Below, piece after piece: positions 51,931-60,456 of a stretch of 64,000 nucleotides of DNA. Each line of letters opens with the position of its first letter. Positions within the stretch are counted from its first letter, which is position 1. The translations under genes were made by a program, and so were the position numbers. The notes beneath the pieces are model-generated. The model saw nothing but the letters and a program-made list of their open reading frames with translations, ran no database searches and had not been told where the DNA came from. Origin of the DNA: Mycolicibacterium neoaurum VKM Ac-1815D (GTDB lineage: Bacteria > Actinomycetota > Actinomycetes > Mycobacteriales > Mycobacteriaceae); the NCBI RefSeq assembly GCF_000317305.3, contig NC_023036.2, forward strand, positions 5,270,001 to 5,334,000, read 5' to 3'.

Positions 51931-52806
51931 GTGACGGTACCCGATGGTTCTGCCGATTTTGCCACCGCTCCCGATCCCGCAGTACAGGGCGGTCAGCCAG
52001 TTCGCACCGCGGCGTTCTTCGACCTCGACAAGACCGTCATCGCGAAATCCAGCACCTTGGCTTTCAGCAAACCTTTTTTCGACCAAGGACTTTTGAACAG
52101 ACGTGCGGTACTCAAGTCCTCGTACGCCCAGTTTCTGTTCCTCATGTCCGGCGCCGACCATGACCAGATGGATCGGATGCGCACCTACCTCACCGATATG
52201 TGCAGCGGCTGGGACGTGGACCAGGTGCGATCCGTGGTCGGCGAAACCCTGCATGAGATCGTCGACCCGTTGGTCTTCGACGAGGCCGCCAACCTGATCG
52301 CCGACCACAAGCTCTGCGGGCGCGATGTCGTCGTGGTGTCGGCATCCGGCGAAGAGATCGTCGCGCCGATCGCCGCGGCCCTCGGCGCAACCCACGCCAT
52401 GGCCACCCGCATGGTCGTCGAGGACGGCAAGTACACCGGGGAGGTGGCCTTCTACTGCTACGGCGAGGGCAAGGTCGAGGCCATCCGGGAACTGGCCGCC
52501 CGCGAGGGCTACGCGCTGGAGCACTGCTACGCCTACTCGGACTCGATCACCGACCTGCCGATGCTCGAGGCAGTCGGACATCCCTCGGTCGTCAACCCCG
52601 ATCGCGCACTGCGCAAGGAGGCCGGCCAGCGCGGTTGGCCGGTGCTGGCCTTCACCCGGCCGGTATCGCTGCGCGACCGACTCCCGGCACCCTCCGGCGC
52701 TGCCGTGGCGACCACGCTCGCGGTGGGACTGAGCGCGCTCGCAGGCGGTGCGCTCACCTACTCACTGCTGCGGAAGCTGTTGCCGCCCACCGTTACCCGT
52801 CGGTAG
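51931..52806 (+). CDS. HAD-family hydrolase, SerB-like (Rv3661-like)
   Basis: The 291-residue HAD phosphatase has the nucleophile motif DLDKT at 31-35 and motif IV around DSITDLPML near residue 200. It belongs to the SerB/HAD-IB group, and the C-terminus has a hydrophobic segment (VATTLAVGLSALAGGALTY) that may anchor it to the membrane. In proteobacteria related proteins are linked to pilus loci. There is no Shine-Dalgarno, and TATGCT ends 7 bp before the GTG, so the mRNA may be leaderless. Confidence 0.88.
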   Translation: MTVPDGSADFATAPDPAVQGGQPVRTAAFFDLDKTVIAKSSTLAFSKPFFDQGLLNRRAVLKSSYAQFLFLMSGADHDQMDRMRTYLTDMCSGWDVDQVRSVVGETLHEIVDPLVFDEAANLIADHKLCGRDVVVVSASGEEIVAPIAAALGATHAMATRMVVEDGKYTGEVAFYCYGEGKVEAIRELAAREGYALEHCYAYSDSITDLPMLEAVGHPSVVNPDRALRKEAGQRGWPVLAFTRPVSLRDRLPAPSGAAVATTLAVGLSALAGGALTYSLLRKLLPPTVTRR

Positions 52807-52855
52807 CTGAGAGCGTCCTCATAACGATCGAGAATCACCCCCGTTTGACCCTTGC

Positions 52856-52871
52856 TGTGACCGCGGTCACG
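52856..52871. promoter_or_regulatory. CRP-like site at Ms1 promoter
   Basis: TGTGA-CCGCGG-TCACG matches the CRP consensus TGTGA-N6-TCACA at nine of ten conserved bases and contains the 14-bp perfect palindrome GTGACCGCGGTCAC. It lies between TTGACC (52845-52850) and TAGTAC (52872-52877), so binding should affect transcription of the small RNA. Confidence 0.6.
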
Positions 52872-52879
52872 TAGTACAA

Positions 52880-53190
52880 AGGAGTGCACGGAGCTCGACA
52901 AGGCCAAGGCCACACCGGAAGAGAAGGTGTGATCTCCCGAGTCGAAACTCCTAGCACGGATCACCGGAACCCACGCGGAGCTCAAGCCGCGATACAGGCA
53001 GAAGCGTTGTGGGCCTGCGGAATCACGAAAAGCGAATGACGTGACAACCCCTTGGGTGGGGTTGCGCCCATAGCGCAACGTGAGAACGCCGAGGCCACCC
53101 ACACAACCCACCTCAGCACGCTTGGTAACCGGAATCCGTGCTAGCGGGCGACGAGCCGTGACCGACGCAAGTGGGTCACGGAGCGTCGCC
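52880..53190 (+). ncRNA. Ms1 / MTS2823-like small RNA
   Basis: The gene-free gap between the Rv3661 and Rv3662c homologues is the location of the abundant Ms1 (MTS2823) RNA, which binds core RNA polymerase. The sequence supports it: a long-range closing stem joins CTAGCACGGAT (52951-52961) to ATCCGTGCTAG (53134-53144), with a CCGG/CCGG extension, leaving a large internal region as in 6S-like RNAs. Promoter-like elements lie at 52845-52877. The ends are estimated. The length of about 310 nt agrees with the roughly 300 nt I recall for M. smegmatis. Confidence 0.82.
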
Positions 53191-53194
53191 CGCT
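53143..53194. terminator. Two-part hairpin ending Ms1 and the convergent gene
   Basis: AGCGGGCGAC (53143-53152) pairs with GTCGCCCGCT (53185-53194), and inside it CGTGACC (53157-53163) pairs with GGTCACG (53174-53180). The structure ends exactly at the stop codon of the convergent gene, so it could terminate transcription in both directions. Confidence 0.65.
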
Positions 53195-53980
53195 TCATTT
53201 GCTGGGCTGGTCGCGCGCGGCCTCCGCAATCGACAGTGCCTCCCGCGCTCCGGCGTGCAGCGCCTGACTGCTCAATACCAGCCAGGCACCCAATCCGTTC
53301 GGCGTGCCCGAGGCGAACCCACGCGCGGCGGCCCGGTAGTTCCCGGACTGCTTCATCCAGAACATCTCCGGCACACCGAGTCCGTGCGGATCCAGCCCGC
53401 TGGACATCGTGATCAGTCGCGACACCGCGCGGGCCACCACACCGTCGGCCGAACCGAAGGGCTCCAGGGTCAACAGTTCACCGTGCGCGACGGCGGCCAG
53501 CACGAAGGCGGGCACCGATGTGCCGCCGGTGACCAGTTCGGCCAGCATCTCCAGCCGTGGACCCACCTCCGGCGCCGAGCGCGGCCTACCCAACCGGTCG
53601 TCCTCGACCAGGTCCGCCGCCGCCAGCGAGTGCAACCGGGCCAACGCCTGCAGCGGCGCCCGCTGCCACACCTGCGTCAGCGCGGTCGCGCCACCTTCCA
53701 ACGCCTCGGACACCCGCAATGCCCCGGCCAGCACCGCATCGGGTTCGCCGGACTCGGACAGATTCAGTGAGCCGCCGTCGAGCACCGAGCTCGCGCGCGC
53801 CGCGCGCAGGGCCGCCTCCGCCGCGGTCGCCGGCCAGCCCCGCAGATTGGTGCGGTGCCGATGGGCCCGGCCGAGCGCCTCGCGCGCCTCGTCACCGGCG
53901 GCGGCAACACCTTCCAGAGCCACCAGCGGGGCGAGTGGATCGGTGTTGTTCGGCTCCTTGCGCGAGCGCTCGTCGGTCAT
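53195..53980 (-). CDS. Conserved mycobacterial protein (Rv3662c-like)
   Basis: The 261-residue soluble, helical protein has no catalytic motif that I recognise. It is the positional match to Rv3662c. Ala-, Leu- and Arg-rich repeats (ALARLHSLAAADLVEDDRLG) suggest a helical bundle. It begins with a charged MTDERSRKEPNNT segment, and the ATG at 53980 is chosen because upstream starts lengthen it with low-quality sequence. Its role is unknown. Confidence 0.75.
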   Translation of the reverse strand: MTDERSRKEPNNTDPLAPLVALEGVAAAGDEAREALGRAHRHRTNLRGWPATAAEAALRAARASSVLDGGSLNLSESGEPDAVLAGALRVSEALEGGATALTQVWQRAPLQALARLHSLAAADLVEDDRLGRPRSAPEVGPRLEMLAELVTGGTSVPAFVLAAVAHGELLTLEPFGSADGVVARAVSRLITMSSGLDPHGLGVPEMFWMKQSGNYRAAARGFASGTPNGLGAWLVLSSQALHAGAREALSIAEAARDQPSK

Positions 53981-54105
53981 CCGAACAACGCTAGCCGACC
54001 GCTGAGCCTGCAATCCCCGACGTTCGGCGCAGTTCGACAGCCGTCCGCAGCGCATCTTGTGACGCTCCAACGCCGCTGCAACCTTCGGTGACTACGCTCA
54101 CACCC

Positions 54106-56079
54106 ATGAGCGAGACGACAGCGACGCAGACCGGCGTGCCCTCAGCCTATCCCCCGCCCGCCGAGTTCGCGGCCAATGCCAACGCCACGAGCGATCTCTA
54201 CGATCAGGCCGAGGCCGACCGACTGGCGTTCTGGGCCACCCAGGCCGACCGACTGTCCTGGGGCACCCCGTTCACCGAGGTGCTGGACTGGTCGAACGCG
54301 CCGTTCGCCAAGTGGTTCGTCGGCGGCAAGCTCAACGTCGCCTACAACTGTGTGGACCGCCACGTCGAGGCCGGCAATGGTGACCGGGTCGCCATCCACT
54401 GGGAGGGCGAGCCCGTCGGCGACGCGCGCACCATCACCTACGCCCAGCTCCAAGACGAGGTCAACCAAGCCGCCAACACGCTCGCCGAACTCGGCCTGAC
54501 CACAGGCGACCGGGTGGCCATCTACATGCCGATGGTGCCCGAGGCGATCATCGCGATGCTGGCCTGCGCACGGCTGGGCGCGATGCATTCGGTCGTGTTC
54601 GCCGGCTTCTCCGCCTCGGCGCTCAAGGCCCGCATCGAGGATGCCCAGGCCAAGATCGTCATCACCTCCGACGGCCAGTACCGCCGGGGCAAGGCCGCAC
54701 CGCTGAAGACGGGTGTCGACGAGGCATTGGAAGGCCTCGGCTCCGGCAGCCCCGTCGAGCATGTTCTCGTGGTGCGCCGCACCGGGATCGACGTGCCGTG
54801 GACCCAGGGCCGCGACCTGTGGTGGGACGAAACGGTGCCCAAGGCATCGGTCGAACACGCCCACGAGTCCTTCGACTCCGAGCACCCGCTGTTCCTGCTG
54901 TACACCTCCGGGACCACCGGCAAGCCCAAGGGCATCGTGCACACCTCGGGCGGGTACCTGACCCAGGCGTCCTACACGCACTCGGTCGTCTTCGACCTCA
55001 AGCCCGAGACCGACGTCTATTGGTGCACAGCCGATATCGGCTGGGTGACCGGCCACACCTACATCGTGTACGGACCGCTGTCCAACGGAGCCACGCAGGT
55101 GGTCTACGAGGGCACGCCGGCGTCCCCGGACGAGCACCGGCACTTCCAGGTCATCGAAAAGTACGGCGTATCCATCTATTACACCGCTCCCACGGTGGTC
55201 CGGACCTTCATGAAGTGGGGCCGCGAGCTCGCCTTCGAACACGACCTGTCCAGCATCCGCCTGCTGGGCTCGGTGGGTGAACCGATCAACCCCGAGGCGT
55301 GGCGGTGGTACCGGCTGGTGTTCGGCGCCGACAAGACCCCGATCGTGGACACCTGGTGGCAGACCGAGACCGGGGCGATCATGATCTCCCCGCTGCCCGG
55401 GGTCACCCACTGCAAGCCCGGTTCGGCGATGACACCGCTGCCCGGCATCTCGGCCAAGATCGTCGACGACGACGGCAACGATCTCGCCCGCGCCGTCGAC
55501 GGTGCCGAGCAGACCACCGGATACCTGGTGCTGGACAAGCCGTGGCCGTCGATGCTGCGCGGCATCTGGGGTGACGACGAACGGTTCAAGGAAACGTACT
55601 GGTCGCGCTTCGCCGAGCAGGGCTGGTACTTCGCCGGCGACGGCGCACGCTACGGCAGCGACGGTGAGATCTGGGTGCTGGGCCGCATCGACGATGTGAT
55701 GAACGTGTCCGGACACCGCATCTCGACCGCCGAGGTGGAATCCGCACTCGTCGGGCACGCCGGGGTGGCCGAGGCCGCCGTCGTCGGTGCCACCGACGAG
55801 CACACCGGCCAGGGCATCTGCGCGTTCGTCATCCTCAAGAGCCACGCCGCCGAACTGTCCCACGAGCAGATGGTCGACGAGCTGCGCGCCGAAGTCTCCA
55901 AGGAGATCTCCCCGATCGCCAAACCTCGGGAGATCCACGTCGTCCCGGAACTTCCCAAGACCCGCAGCGGCAAGATCATGCGCCGACTGCTGCGCGATGT
56001 GGCCGAGGGCCGCGAACTCGGTGACACCTCGACCCTGGTCGACCCCAGCGTCTTCGAGGCGATCCGCGCCAGCAAGTAG
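54106..56079 (+). CDS. acsA: Acetyl-CoA synthetase
   Basis: This 657-residue AMP-forming acetate-CoA ligase activates acetate for central metabolism. The ATP loop YTSGTTGKPKG, the motif WWQTETGAIM and the C-terminal PKTRSGKIMRR are intact. The latter includes the Lys whose acetylation inactivates mycobacterial Acs in a cAMP-linked manner. The ATG at 54106 matches family length; a GTG six codons upstream is possible. It is convergent with the serine protease gene. Confidence 0.96.
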   Translation: MSETTATQTGVPSAYPPPAEFAANANATSDLYDQAEADRLAFWATQADRLSWGTPFTEVLDWSNAPFAKWFVGGKLNVAYNCVDRHVEAGNGDRVAIHWEGEPVGDARTITYAQLQDEVNQAANTLAELGLTTGDRVAIYMPMVPEAIIAMLACARLGAMHSVVFAGFSASALKARIEDAQAKIVITSDGQYRRGKAAPLKTGVDEALEGLGSGSPVEHVLVVRRTGIDVPWTQGRDLWWDETVPKASVEHAHESFDSEHPLFLLYTSGTTGKPKGIVHTSGGYLTQASYTHSVVFDLKPETDVYWCTADIGWVTGHTYIVYGPLSNGATQVVYEGTPASPDEHRHFQVIEKYGVSIYYTAPTVVRTFMKWGRELAFEHDLSSIRLLGSVGEPINPEAWRWYRLVFGADKTPIVDTWWQTETGAIMISPLPGVTHCKPGSAMTPLPGISAKIVDDDGNDLARAVDGAEQTTGYLVLDKPWPSMLRGIWGDDERFKETYWSRFAEQGWYFAGDGARYGSDGEIWVLGRIDDVMNVSGHRISTAEVESALVGHAGVAEAAVVGATDEHTGQGICAFVILKSHAAELSHEQMVDELRAEVSKEISPIAKPREIHVVPELPKTRSGKIMRRLLRDVAEGRELGDTSTLVDPSVFEAIRASK

Positions 56080-56093
56080 CCGCCGGAATTCGG

Positions 56094-56795
56094 TCAGGCG
56101 ATCGGCACGAAGCCGGCGCCTGGCCGATTCTTGGTGGCGATATCGGTGAGCACCGAGGACATCGACATGGTGACCGCCGGGGTGTGCAGCGGGATGTACT
56201 GCGTCACGCACGTCGGCAGGTCCTCGGTGAACGCGCCGTGGATCATGCCGACCAGTCTGTTGTTGACCGTCACCGGCGCCCCGGAATCACCGGGCTGGCC
56301 GCAGACCTGGTTGAGGATGGTGCCCGGATCCTGACCGGGACCCCACGTCACACCGCACGAGTAGCCGGTCGTGCGACCCAGCTTGCAGGCCACTTCGCCG
56401 AACGACGGGTCCGGTCCCAGCCCGTCGATCCGGAATCCCTTGACCGTGTTCACCGGTTGCACCCGCTGCGGGTCGAATTCGATGACCGCATAGTCCAGGT
56501 TGTCATTACCGGCGACCATGACGCCGAGCGTTCCCGCCGTCGGCACGCCTTCGGCGGCGACCACCGCGCCCGGCCCGCCGCAGTGCGCCGAGGTGAACCC
56601 GATCAACTTGCCCGCGGAGTCGTGGCCGATGGCGGTGAGTGTGCAGTAGGCGTGACCGTCGATGACGATCCCCGATCCGCCGCCGAGCGGAACCGGGCCG
56701 TCGGCATGTGCCACCGGGCTCAGCGCGACCGCCACGGGCGCCAGGACCGCGAGCGAAACAGTGCGCGCAATGGACTGCCAGCGGTGTCTCAACAT
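56094..56795 (-). CDS. Secreted trypsin-like serine protease (Rv3668c-like)
   Basis: The 233-residue secreted chymotrypsin-fold protease has a signal peptide ending AHA at residue 31. The catalytic triad is His71 (TSAHC), Asp101 (NLDYAV) and Ser171 (GDSGAPV). Six cysteines suggest disulfides. The 200 bp upstream contains four tandem repeats. It is convergent with acs. Confidence 0.9.
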   Translation of the reverse strand: MLRHRWQSIARTVSLAVLAPVAVALSPVAHADGPVPLGGGSGIVIDGHAYCTLTAIGHDSAGKLIGFTSAHCGGPGAVVAAEGVPTAGTLGVMVAGNDNLDYAVIEFDPQRVQPVNTVKGFRIDGLGPDPSFGEVACKLGRTTGYSCGVTWGPGQDPGTILNQVCGQPGDSGAPVTVNNRLVGMIHGAFTEDLPTCVTQYIPLHTPAVTMSMSSVLTDIATKNRPGAGFVPIA

Positions 56796-56859
56796 CTCCC
56801 CGTTCCTCGGCTGGCCGCCATTCTATGTGGCGGAGCCGCCACCTCCTCGGACTGGAGCC

Positions 56860-56976
56860 CTCTCCCCGTCGCTTCGCTCGCCCTGAGATCTCTCCCCGTC
56901 GCTTCGCTCGCCTCAGATCTCTCCCCGTCGCTTCGCTCGCCTCAGATCTCTCCCCGTCGCTTCGCTCGCCTCAGAA
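56860..56976. repeat. Four tandem 29-30-bp repeats
   Basis: Copies of CTCTCCCCGTCGCTTCGCT-CGCC-TCAGAT start at 56860, 56890, 56919 and 56948. The first copy has CTGAGAT in place of TCAGAT, and the last runs into TCAGAACATGG. Each unit contains a small CGCTTCGCTCG-type hairpin. They separate the divergent protease and holin-like genes. There are no spacers, so this is not a CRISPR array. Confidence 0.88.
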
Positions 56977-56995
56977 CATGGCAACATAGCCTCCT

Positions 56996-57499
56996 ATGAG
57001 CACCAGCGACCGCAAGAACGGCGTGCCTGCCACTGTGACGTCGATTCCGCTCGTCGACCCGCACGCCCCCAAGGCCGACCCCTCCATCGGAGATCTGGTC
57101 AAGGATGCGACCGCACAGGTTTCCACCCTGGTGCGCGCCGAGGTGGAACTCGCCAAGGCCGAGATCACCCGCGATGTGAAGAAGGGCCTGACCGGCAGCC
57201 TGTTCTTCATCGCGGCCCTGGTCGTGTTGTTCTACTCGACCTTCTTCCTCTTCTTCTTCATTGCCGAGCTGCTGGATACCTGGCTGTGGCGCTGGGCTGC
57301 CTTCCTGATCGTGTTCGGCGTCATGGTGCTGGTCACCATCGCACTGGCGCTGCTCGGCTATTTGAAGGTGCGGCGCATCCGCGGGCCGCGCGAAACCATC
57401 GCCTCGGTCAAGGAGACCAAGGAGGCGCTGACCCCGGGCGCGGACAAGCCCGCCGAGGCCGCCAAGCCGGCCATCACCACCGACCCCTCCGGCTGGTAG
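56996..57499 (+). CDS. Holin-superfamily/DUF1469 membrane protein (Rv3669-like)
   Basis: The 167-residue protein has an amphipathic N-terminal region and two membrane segments (about 70-92 and 96-120), followed by a charged tail. It fits the phage holin-like DUF1469 family, widely conserved in bacterial chromosomes and not evidence of a prophage. Acidic and basic residues alternate before the first span (RAEVELAKAEITRDVKKG). It lies 10 bp upstream of ephE on the same strand. Confidence 0.85.
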   Translation: MSTSDRKNGVPATVTSIPLVDPHAPKADPSIGDLVKDATAQVSTLVRAEVELAKAEITRDVKKGLTGSLFFIAALVVLFYSTFFLFFFIAELLDTWLWRWAAFLIVFGVMVLVTIALALLGYLKVRRIRGPRETIASVKETKEALTPGADKPAEAAKPAITTDPSGW

Positions 57500-57509
57500 C
57501 CGCTTCGCC

Positions 57510-58469
57510 ATGATGGCGCGGCCGGACCCGTCGGTGGTCCGCATCGATGGGCCCTGGCGCCATTTTCAGGTCCACGCCAACGGTATTCGCTTCCACGTCG
57601 TGGAGGCCGAGGAATCCCCCGAGACCGAGGGCCGCGGGCGGGCCGATCGCCCACTTGTCATCCTGTTGCACGGTTTCGGCTCGTTCTGGTGGTCGTGGCG
57701 CCACCAGCTGCACGGTCGGTCCGACCATCGGGTCGTCGCGGTCGATCTGCGCGGTTACGGCGACAGCGACAAACCGCCGCGCGGTTACGACGGCTGGACA
57801 TTGGCCGGGGACACCGCGGGTCTGGTCCGCGCACTCGGCCACAACTCGGCCACCCTGGTCGGACACGCCGACGGCGGTCTGGTCTGTTGGGCGACGGCCC
57901 AGTTGCACCCGCGGATGGTCGACGCCGTCGCCCTGATCAGCTCACCGCACCCCGTCGCGCTGCGCTCGTCGGTGGTGGCCGACTCCGCCCAGCGCCGCGC
58001 GCTGCTGCCCTGGCTGCTGCGCTACCAGCTGCCGCGCTGGCCCGAACACAAGCTGACCCGACACAACGCCGCCGAACTGGAACGGATCGTCCGAGACCGC
58101 GCCGGCCACGGCTGGGTCGCCACCGAAGACTTCGCCGTGACCATGCGCCATCTGCGGCAGGCGATCCAGATCCCGGGAGCGGTCCATTCGACCCTGGAGT
58201 ATCAACGCTGGGCGATGCGCAGCCAGATCCGCGGCGAGGGCCGCAGGTTCATGCGCTCGATGGCCCAGCCGATAGATATCCCGCTGCTGCATCTGCGCGG
58301 CGCGGCCGACCCCTACGTCCTGGCCGATCCGGTGCGCCGGTCGCGGCCGTATGCACCCGATGGCCGATTCGAACACGTCGACGGCGCAGGGCATTTCGCA
58401 CACGAGGAGAACCCGCGGGTGGTCAACACCGCGCTCGCCGAGTTCCTGGGCGCGGTCTACCCGGCCTGA
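57510..58469 (+). CDS. ephE: Alpha/beta hydrolase, epoxide hydrolase-like (EphE)
   Basis: This 319-residue alpha/beta hydrolase has the oxyanion-hole motif HGFGSFWWSW and the nucleophile elbow GHADGG, in which an Asp is the nucleophile as in epoxide hydrolases. A catalytic His lies in HVDGAGHFAHEENP. Residues of the acid position are in the RGAADPYV segment. It is the positional match to Rv3670 (ephE). It overlaps the convergent marP gene by 13 bp. Confidence 0.88.
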   Translation: MMARPDPSVVRIDGPWRHFQVHANGIRFHVVEAEESPETEGRGRADRPLVILLHGFGSFWWSWRHQLHGRSDHRVVAVDLRGYGDSDKPPRGYDGWTLAGDTAGLVRALGHNSATLVGHADGGLVCWATAQLHPRMVDAVALISSPHPVALRSSVVADSAQRRALLPWLLRYQLPRWPEHKLTRHNAAELERIVRDRAGHGWVATEDFAVTMRHLRQAIQIPGAVHSTLEYQRWAMRSQIRGEGRRFMRSMAQPIDIPLLHLRGAADPYVLADPVRRSRPYAPDGRFEHVDGAGHFAHEENPRVVNTALAEFLGAVYPA

Positions 58470-59647
58470 CCGATGCAGACGCCGGTCGGCACCGGCGCGG
58501 TGTTACCCACCTGCATGCGCTGCGGCAGCACCTGCTCGGCGGTCAGCACGAAACCGGTGTCGGCGTCATCGACGGCGGCACCGAAGACGACGCCGAGGAC
58601 CTTGCCGTCCTTGTCGACCATCGGGCCACCCGAATTACCCTGCTTGACCGTGCCGCGGATGGTGTACACCGTCCGGTTCACCGTCGTCGAGTTGTAGATG
58701 TCGGGACCGTTGAGTTCGATCGTCTCGCGCACCCGCGCCGGGGTTGCCGTGAAATCGCCGCCGCCGGGATACCCCATGACGATGGCATCGGTGCTCGGCG
58801 CGGCCTCGGAATCGTCGAAGACCAACGGCACCGACGGCAGCTCCGGCACCGCAAGGATCGAGATGTCCTGGTTCGGGTCGTAGGAGACCACGGTGGCGTC
58901 GTAGGTCTCACCGTTGACCTCGACGGTGACCGTCTCCGCGCCGGCGACCACGTGGGCATTGGACATCACCCGGTTGGGCGCGATGACGAATCCGCTGCCC
59001 TCCAACACCTTCTGGCAGCTGGGCGCGACACCGCGGATCTTGACCACACTGCCGCGGACGGACTGCACCACCGGCGAGGTCGCCAACGCCGCATCGGGTG
59101 CGTCGACCGCCACGACCGGCGTGCGGCTGAACGGTTCCAGCACCGCGGGAAGACCCGAGGTGTCCAGTAATCCGGCCAACCGGGCAGGCACCTTCTGCAG
59201 CCATTCCGGCGCCAGATTGTTGACCTCGGTGAGCACCTTGGAGCCGCGCACCGCGCCGGCCAGGGTGGGCTGGCTGGTCAGCGGCGAGGCCAGCAACCAC
59301 GCCGCGATCAGCACCGTCACCAACTGCAACGCCGACCCGATGATCGAGTCGACGAAGCGCAGCACCGGATTGCGTAACGCACCACGCACGGCCCTGCCGA
59401 GCACCACACCGGCGATCTCGCCGATCACGACCAGCGCCAGGATCAGGAAGAGGGTGGCGAACAGCTTGGTGCGGGGCCCGTCGATGTTGCCGACCAGATG
59501 AGGTGCCAACAACACACCGGCGACCGCACCCAGGACGACGCCGATGAAGGACAACAGCGATCCGAGTGCGCCGGAGCGCCAGCCGGACACCGCGGCCACG
59601 AAGGCGACGGCAAGGATTGCGAGGTCAAGCCACTGTGCGGGAGTCAT
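58457..59647 (-). CDS. marP: Acid resistance serine protease MarP
   Basis: This 396-residue membrane protease has four predicted membrane helices in residues 1-125 (CvpA-like) and a periplasmic chymotrypsin-type domain with His232, Asp261 and Ser339 (QGNSGGP). Cys211 and Cys391 correspond to the regulatory disulfide of M. tuberculosis MarP. It protects the cell in acid and cleaves periplasmic substrates such as RipA. It starts within the Nudix gene stop (ATGA). Confidence 0.95.
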   Translation of the reverse strand: MTPAQWLDLAILAVAFVAAVSGWRSGALGSLLSFIGVVLGAVAGVLLAPHLVGNIDGPRTKLFATLFLILALVVIGEIAGVVLGRAVRGALRNPVLRFVDSIIGSALQLVTVLIAAWLLASPLTSQPTLAGAVRGSKVLTEVNNLAPEWLQKVPARLAGLLDTSGLPAVLEPFSRTPVVAVDAPDAALATSPVVQSVRGSVVKIRGVAPSCQKVLEGSGFVIAPNRVMSNAHVVAGAETVTVEVNGETYDATVVSYDPNQDISILAVPELPSVPLVFDDSEAAPSTDAIVMGYPGGGDFTATPARVRETIELNGPDIYNSTTVNRTVYTIRGTVKQGNSGGPMVDKDGKVLGVVFGAAVDDADTGFVLTAEQVLPQRMQVGNTAPVPTGVCIGQAG

Positions 59648-60456
59648 CGTTGGGCTTCACCGTACTGGCTTGGCGACGACACCAAGGCCATTGCCTCCTC
59701 CAGTTCGCGCACGTCGTCGGTATTCCACGGTTGTGCCCACCCCGCGACGTCCAGCAGTGCCGAGATCACCTGGCCGGTGAAGCCCCACACCAGCATCTGG
59801 TTGAGCAGGAAGGCCGGCCCGGCGAAACGGCTGGTATTGGCCTGGCGGTACACCATCAACCGGTTCTCCGGATTGATGAACGCCCGCAGCGGAACCCGCG
59901 CCACGATGGCGGCCTCGGCCGGATCGACAACGCGGACCGGGCCGGGATCAGGCGAGTACGCCAGCACCGGCACCACATGAAAGCCCGTCGGGGGGATGAA
60001 CATCCGATCCAGGACGGCCAGCGGCGTCAGGCGGGTGGTGTCCACCCCGGTCTCCTCACGGGCCTCGCGCAGCGCGGTCGCCACCGGACCGTCGTCCTCG
60101 GGGTCGGACACGCCGCCGGGGAAAGCGGCCTGCCCGGAATGGTTACGCAGCGAGGATGCGCGGACGGTGACCAACAGGTCGGTTTCCGGCGGCGGGCCGC
60201 CGAAATCGCCACGCGGCGGGCCGCCGAAATCGCCACGCGGCGGATAACCGCTCGGCGCGTCGGCGGGTCCGGAGAACAGCACCAGCACGGCGGCGTCGCG
60301 TTTGGTCCCGGCCCGCGTCGCCGCGGCATTGGCGGAGTTGATCGCGGCCAGCACGTCGGCGGGTGTGCGGTTTCGGTAGGCGGAGGGCACGGCGGCGACG
60401 TTGTCGAGCAACGGACGCAGCCAGCCCGGCGCGGCGTCCGGGGAGAGCTCAACCAA
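59644..60456 (-). CDS. Nudix hydrolase, CoA pyrophosphatase-like
   Basis: The 270-residue Nudix protein has the box GGVSDPEDDGPVATALREAREETG at about residues 114-137, with the conserved REx2EE. The neighbouring family segment LRNHSGQAAFPGG is typical of CoA diphosphatases that hydrolyse CoA or acyl-CoA. Residues 72-87 contain the octapeptide PPRGDFGG twice in tandem, caused by a 24-bp DNA duplication. It overlaps the thioredoxin-like gene by 8 bp upstream and marP downstream. Confidence 0.9.
   Translation of the reverse strand: MVELSPDAAPGWLRPLLDNVAAVPSAYRNRTPADVLAAINSANAAATRAGTKRDAAVLVLFSGPADAPSGYPPRGDFGGPPRGDFGGPPPETDLLVTVRASSLRNHSGQAAFPGGVSDPEDDGPVATALREAREETGVDTTRLTPLAVLDRMFIPPTGFHVVPVLAYSPDPGPVRVVDPAEAAIVARVPLRAFINPENRLMVYRQANTSRFAGPAFLLNQMLVWGFTGQVISALLDVAGWAQPWNTDDVRELEEAMALVSSPSQYGEAQR
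60190..60244 (-). repeat. 24-bp tandem duplication within Nudix gene
   Basis: The 24-bp unit (60190-60213 and 60214-60237) is identical in both copies, followed by a 7-bp partial third. It keeps the reading frame and encodes a repeated PPRGDFGG. Confidence 0.9.

Noticed and set aside
54142..56211. 689-codon minus-strand frame opposite acs
   Set aside because: It is the antisense shadow of a highly conserved enzyme gene with no recognisable motif.
56860..56976. Short direct repeats resembling a CRISPR array
   Set aside because: The units are contiguous with no unique spacers, and no cas gene is present.
56996..57499. Holin-like gene as a sign of a prophage
   Set aside because: The family is chromosomal in mycobacteria, the flanking genes are conserved housekeeping genes, and no other phage gene is seen.
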